The notes under the pieces: generated by a model
What the model saw: the letters and a program-made list of their open reading frames with translations, nothing else
The model's database searches: none
Told to the model about the DNA's origin: nothing
Made by a program: the position numbers and the translations under genes
Assembly (NCBI GenBank): GCA_943788115.1
Contig: CALSPA010000018.1
Span: 1 to 57,846, forward strand
Source: an uncultured Flavobacteriales bacterium
GTDB lineage: Bacteria > Bacteroidota > Bacteroidia > Flavobacteriales_D > Parvicellaceae
Direction of reading: 5' to 3'
Length of the DNA: 57,846 nt
In this document: positions 54,286 through 57,846 of the stretch, in pieces
Position numbering within the stretch: the stretch's first letter is position 1
How the letters are laid out: the number at the start of each line of letters is the position of its first letter

Positions 54286-56178
54286 ATGTTTAAATCGTTT
54301 GTTTTGTTGTTTCTAATCTTGCCCTTTATGGTTAATTCCCAAGATGCTCAAGGTTTAGATTTAGTATATACATCTCCAGTTCACATGTCTAAGTTTCACC
54401 ACCCATCTACAAGATTGGTGCTGAAAAGTGCGAATAAAATTGATGTAGATTTCCTTGACAATTTCATTTCTTTTGAACTAGTTGGAAATGTATCAGGTAT
54501 TCATTCATTTAATACGGTTTTCTCTAACGATAAGTATAGTATTTGTTTAATTCCAGAAACCCCTTTTGTTTATAATGAACTCATTACTTTAAAAATAATT
54601 AAGAATGGGTCATTATTAAATGAGTTGATTTTTGAAACTTGTGATAAAAAAGCAATATTCACTAAAAAAGAAGATTCAGAAACAATCAACTTACAAGCAA
54701 AAGGATATGCAGATTTCACTGTTAATGTAAATATTAATCCAAGTTCGGAAAATATATTTTTTAAACTTAACGCGCCACAGAATTCAGATAAAACAGTGAA
54801 TATTTTCACAAATAATGCCCATCCAATTTTTTCTGAAAATTGGGGTCCTATTGGTTTTGATTTTAAGGTTAATGAAAACAACTTATTGACTTATTTTGAG
54901 GGGCCTTCATCAAGCTGGAAAATTATGGACTCTTTCATGAATGTTGTCGATTCTATTTCTTGTGTTAACGGATATTCTGCAGATAGGCATGAGTTTATGG
55001 CTTATCCAAATGGTCGTTATTTCCTTATGGCTTACGATGAGCAGCCGTATGCTATGGATACTGTTGTTGCTGGTGGAGATCCCAATGCAATGGTAGAGGG
55101 TTTAATTATTCAAGAGTTTGATGCAGCTCATAATTTAGTTTTTCAATGGAGAAGCTGGGATTATTTTCATATTACAGATAATATTTACTTGGATTTAACA
55201 TTAAATATTTTGGACTACGTCCATGGCAATGCCATGCATTTGGATGATGACGGTCATTTACTTATTTCAAGTAGAGCTTTAGACGAAATAACTAAAATTA
55301 ATTTGATTAACGGTTCTATAATTTGGAGATGGGGAGGTTCTCAGAATGAATTTAATTTCGCAAATGATTATCCATTTACTCATCAGCATTGTATTCGTAG
55401 TTTGGGAAATAGTAGATACCTGCTTTACGACAACGGGAATTATAGCGCTCAATATACTGGAATTGGAAATGTTTCTAGGGGAGTAGAATATGTCTTAGAT
55501 ACAACAACCATGTCTGCCACTAAAGTGAATGAATTTATTCATCCAGATTTAATTTATGGAAAAGCAACTGGTAGTATTCAACGATTGCCTAATGGAAATA
55601 CTTTTATTAATTGGGGTAATTTATTTGATCAAACATTGGGGCCAAGGCTTTCTGAGTTCGACCCTTCTGGACAATTAATTTTTGATTTAGAATATCCTGC
55701 TGGACATTCTATTTACAGAGCTCACAAGTTTAACTGGTTTTTCGACTCTTCAATTGTAGGATGTACAGACAACCTTGCTTTAAACTACAATGCCAACGCA
55801 TTGGTGTTTGACTCTACTTGCATTTATTCTAGTTATAATTGTGTAAACGGTCTTTGCGAAGATCCATTAGATGGTTCTGGCACCTATTCAGACTTATCAA
55901 CTTGCCAATTAAATTGTAGTGGATTAATGGTTGATGAGTTGTTTGCGCAGGTAAGCATTTATCCAAACCCTAGTGCAGCTGAAATTAATGTAGTCTCTAC
56001 TTTAGAGGTTGTTAGCTATTGTATTGTTGATTTAAATGGGGAAGTTATTTCTCAGCAAAAGGTAAATGCAACGGCTTTTAGAATTAATAAGCAGCACTTA
56101 ACTAACGGTGTTTACTTTTTGGAGCTTTCCACAGAAAAAAGCAGAATTATAAAACGAATAGTTTTTAACGATCTATAA
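54286..56178 (+). CDS. arylsulfotransferase (ASST)-family protein with T9SS sorting domain
   Basis: This 630-residue secreted protein has a signal peptide (ending VNSQ), a six-bladed propeller matching the ASST family ([45 protein letters not shown]), a Cys-containing module ([14 protein letters not shown]) and a Por secretion/T9SS type A sorting domain: [23 protein letters not shown] and [19 protein letters not shown]. In known ASST enzymes a propeller histidine is transiently sulfated; here the HGNAMH and HQH histidines are candidates. Its end overlaps converging mnmA by 14 bp. Confidence 0.87.
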   Translation: MFKSFVLLFLILPFMVNSQDAQGLDLVYTSPVHMSKFHHPSTRLVLKSANKIDVDFLDNFISFELVGNVSGIHSFNTVFSNDKYSICLIPETPFVYNELITLKIIKNGSLLNELIFETCDKKAIFTKKEDSETINLQAKGYADFTVNVNINPSSENIFFKLNAPQNSDKTVNIFTNNAHPIFSENWGPIGFDFKVNENNLLTYFEGPSSSWKIMDSFMNVVDSISCVNGYSADRHEFMAYPNGRYFLMAYDEQPYAMDTVVAGGDPNAMVEGLIIQEFDAAHNLVFQWRSWDYFHITDNIYLDLTLNILDYVHGNAMHLDDDGHLLISSRALDEITKINLINGSIIWRWGGSQNEFNFANDYPFTHQHCIRSLGNSRYLLYDNGNYSAQYTGIGNVSRGVEYVLDTTTMSATKVNEFIHPDLIYGKATGSIQRLPNGNTFINWGNLFDQTLGPRLSEFDPSGQLIFDLEYPAGHSIYRAHKFNWFFDSSIVGCTDNLALNYNANALVFDSTCIYSSYNCVNGLCEDPLDGSGTYSDLSTCQLNCSGLMVDELFAQVSIYPNPSAAEINVVSTLEVVSYCIVDLNGEVISQQKVNATAFRINKQHLTNGVYFLELSTEKSRIIKRIVFNDL

Positions 56179-57334
56179 CACCAGAGCCAATAAGTTCATC
56201 TTCTAAGTACCAGGCAATAAACTGACCGGGGGTTATTCCTCTTTGTGGTTCATCAAAAATTACATAAAGGCCATCCTCTTTTTTGTGAAAACTTGCAGCG
56301 GTAAGTGCTTGTCTGTATCTTATTCTACAGCTGTATTTTTTAATGTCTCCATTTTTTAATGGTAGATCTTCTCTTGTAAAATGAATGTCTTTTTCAGGTA
56401 CGAATAATCCATCTCTATATAAACCAGGATGATTTTCGCCTTGGCCAGTGTAAATAATGTTATTGTTGGTATCTGTGTCTATTATGAATAATGGTTCTGG
56501 GGTGCCACCAATATTTAGTCCTTTTCTTTGACCTATGGTGTAATAGTGAGCTCCGTTGTGCTTTCCAATTATTTTTCCAGCTTGTAAATTATGAGCGTAA
56601 GACTTACAACGTGTTTCGAGTTTGTTGTCTTTGTAGGTATAGGAAGAATAATTATTTGGCACTTCAATTACATTGCCTTCTTTTGGAGCCAATTGTTGTT
56701 GTAAAAATACAGGGAGTTTAACTTTTCCGATAAAACAAAGCCCTTGAGAATCTTTTTTTTCTGCGGTATTTAACCCAATTTCTTTTGCAATTTTTCTTAC
56801 TTCAGATTTCTGAAGATTGCCAATTGGGAATAAAGCTTTGCTTAATTGAGCTTGATTTACTTGACACAGAAAATAGCTTTGGTCTTTGGTGTTGTCTTTT
56901 CCTGCTAGTAATCGATGAACCTCTCCGTTTTTAGAAGTGATTGTTTTTTTTCTGCAGTAATGGCCTGTAGCAACATAATCTGCTCCAAGCTCTAGCGCTT
57001 TCTTAAGAAAAAGGTCGAATTTAATTTCTCTATTACAGAGTACATCTGGGTTAGGAGTTCTCCCTTTTTTATACTCGTTAAACATATAGTTGACAATACG
57101 CTCTTTGTATTGGTTGCTAAAATCAATTACCTGAAAAGGGATCCCTAGCTTTTCTGCTACTTGCAGGGCATCGTTACTGTCTTCTATCCATGGGCAATCA
57201 TCGCTAATGGTAACGGACTCATCGTTCCAGTTACGCATAAATAGGCCAATAACATCGTATCCTTCTTCTTGAAGAAGGTGTGCGGCAACACTAGAATCTA
57301 CACCACCAGACAAACCTACTACTACACGTTTCAT
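56165..57334 (-). CDS. mnmA: tRNA-specific 2-thiouridylase MnmA
   Basis: This 389-residue enzyme puts sulfur on the C2 position of the wobble uridine of tRNA-Lys, -Glu and -Gln. The PP-loop is [10 protein letters not shown] (residues 9-18), the catalytic Cys100 is in [12 protein letters not shown] and Cys199 in [10 protein letters not shown], the pair that carries the persulfide. ATGHYCRK and the C-terminal beta-barrel with [13 protein letters not shown] are also typical. Confidence 0.96.
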   Translation of the reverse strand: MKRVVVGLSGGVDSSVAAHLLQEEGYDVIGLFMRNWNDESVTISDDCPWIEDSNDALQVAEKLGIPFQVIDFSNQYKERIVNYMFNEYKKGRTPNPDVLCNREIKFDLFLKKALELGADYVATGHYCRKKTITSKNGEVHRLLAGKDNTKDQSYFLCQVNQAQLSKALFPIGNLQKSEVRKIAKEIGLNTAEKKDSQGLCFIGKVKLPVFLQQQLAPKEGNVIEVPNNYSSYTYKDNKLETRCKSYAHNLQAGKIIGKHNGAHYYTIGQRKGLNIGGTPEPLFIIDTDTNNNIIYTGQGENHPGLYRDGLFVPEKDIHFTREDLPLKNGDIKKYSCRIRYRQALTAASFHKKEDGLYVIFDEPQRGITPGQFIAWYLEDELIGSGVIDR

Positions 57335-57447
57335 ATTGCGAAATTAAGTTTATTATATTAGTTTTTTACTTTTTATTTTCAGGTTAATTTTGTATTAAAC
57401 ATCTCTAAATTAGAATTATATTTACATTGATGTTTTAATTTTTTTTG

Positions 57448-57846
57448 ATGAAAAAAATTCTCTTTCTTTATATATCTCTTTCTTCATTTATGTACTCTCA
57501 AGAAAAAGAGTATTCATTTGAATTGTTCACTAAATCATATTCAAAAGAATTTAATGCAATGCCTCAAATTTTTGACATAGCTCAAGATTATAGAGGAATA
57601 ATGTATTTTGCAAATGGAGATGGATTCATTGAGTATGACGGTTTAGAGTGGCGTAAGATTTCCTTGTTTCCAGAAATTGAAATTAATTCAATTGAAGCTG
57701 ATACCAATGGAATTATTTTTGCTGGTGGAGTTAATGATTTTGGATATTTAGGGTCTTCCGATAGTGGTAGAATTGAGTTTTTATCTTTGAAAAGATTATT
57801 ACCAGATTCAATAGATTTTAAAAGAATACAACATGTCAAAATTTTA
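57448..57846 (+). CDS. two-component-regulator-propeller protein (3' partial)
   Basis: The first 133 residues of a protein that runs off the right edge. A signal peptide (MKKILFLYISLSSFMYSQ) is followed by DIAQDYRGIMYFANGDGFIE and GLEWRKI, the two-component regulator propeller repeat pattern. Proteins like this usually continue into a Y_Y_Y domain and either a histidine kinase, a LuxR-type or a SpoIIE output, which cannot be seen here. Confidence 0.75.
   Translation, partial: MKKILFLYISLSSFMYSQEKEYSFELFTKSYSKEFNAMPQIFDIAQDYRGIMYFANGDGFIEYDGLEWRKISLFPEIEINSIEADTNGIIFAGGVNDFGYLGSSDSGRIEFLSLKRLLPDSIDFKRIQHVKIL

Noticed and set aside
1..57846. CRISPR array, prophage, insertion sequence or rRNA genes
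   Set aside because: No regularly spaced repeats, transposase, phage structural genes or rRNA sequence were seen on either strand.

Overview
The window is a strongly AT-rich chromosomal segment of a Bacteroidota bacterium, most likely a (probably marine) member of the Flavobacteriales. The evidence is a type IX secretion sorting domain (C-terminus of the arylsulfotransferase-like protein), GLPGLI, GWxTD and DUF4294 proteins, a BshB1 bacillithiol deacetylase, a CarboxypepD_reg-type outer-membrane barrel, 7TMR-DISM/SpoIIE signalling proteins and promoter-like TTG-N17-TAnnTTTG sequences. No rRNA, CRISPR array, prophage or insertion sequence was seen. There is one tRNA, Ser(UGA).

Layout. 0-5.5 kb: an alpha-2-macroglobulin-like protein (5' end outside the window) followed by penicillin-binding protein 1C. 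5.5-11.1 kb (minus): outer-membrane barrel, GLPGLI protein and 7TMR-DISM/SpoIIE phosphatase. 11.3-15 kb: mtaB, a peptide-binding lipoprotein and a glutathione peroxidase. 15-20.1 kb: SDR, DUF547 protein, and three overlapping glycosyltransferase genes (a polyprenyl-phosphate-sugar synthase type GT2, a processive-type membrane GT2 and a GT-C mannosyltransferase-like protein). 20.1-22.1 kb: a CAP-domain lipoprotein sandwiched between xerD and a decayed second copy of the xerD 3' end. 22.2-26.1 kb: tRNA-Ser, a DUF1566-like protein, hisS, hutH and a cold-shock-like protein. 26.2-31.6 kb: TPR/SpoIIE phosphatase, MORN-like protein, GT2 and GWxTD protein. 31.6-39 kb: mostly envelope and hypothetical proteins, plus 5-formyl-THF cyclo-ligase, a thioredoxin-like protein, an M28 peptidase and an NlpC/P60 hydrolase. 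39-43 kb: bshB1, a coiled-coil lipoprotein and two convergent L,D-transpeptidases. 43-45.2 kb: the Kdo genes kdsB-kdsD-kdsA. 45.3-50.4 kb: pdxH, a GT2 and the thrS-infC-rpmI-rplT operon. 50.5-57.8 kb: thioesterase, BNR-repeat protein, T9SS-exported arylsulfotransferase-like protein, mnmA and the start of a two-component-regulator-propeller protein.

Functionally the segment is dominated by envelope biology (peptidoglycan synthesis and cross-linking, Kdo for LPS, polyprenyl-linked glycans, lipoproteins, an outer-membrane barrel, secreted proteins) together with translation housekeeping (thrS, infC, L35, L20, hisS, mtaB, mnmA, tRNA-Ser).

The most notable structural features are: (i) the xerD 3'-end duplication around the CAP gene, which looks like the scar of an insertion that replaced the end of xerD; (ii) an infC gene with no ATG, GTG or TTG available, so that it must start at ATT or ATA; and (iii) nine genes with broken reading frames, eight of them packed into 15.3-28.6 kb, each explicable only by extra bases (thirteen 1-nt and one 2-nt insertion). 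Because these include essential hisS, (iii) is more likely local sequence error than pseudogenisation.
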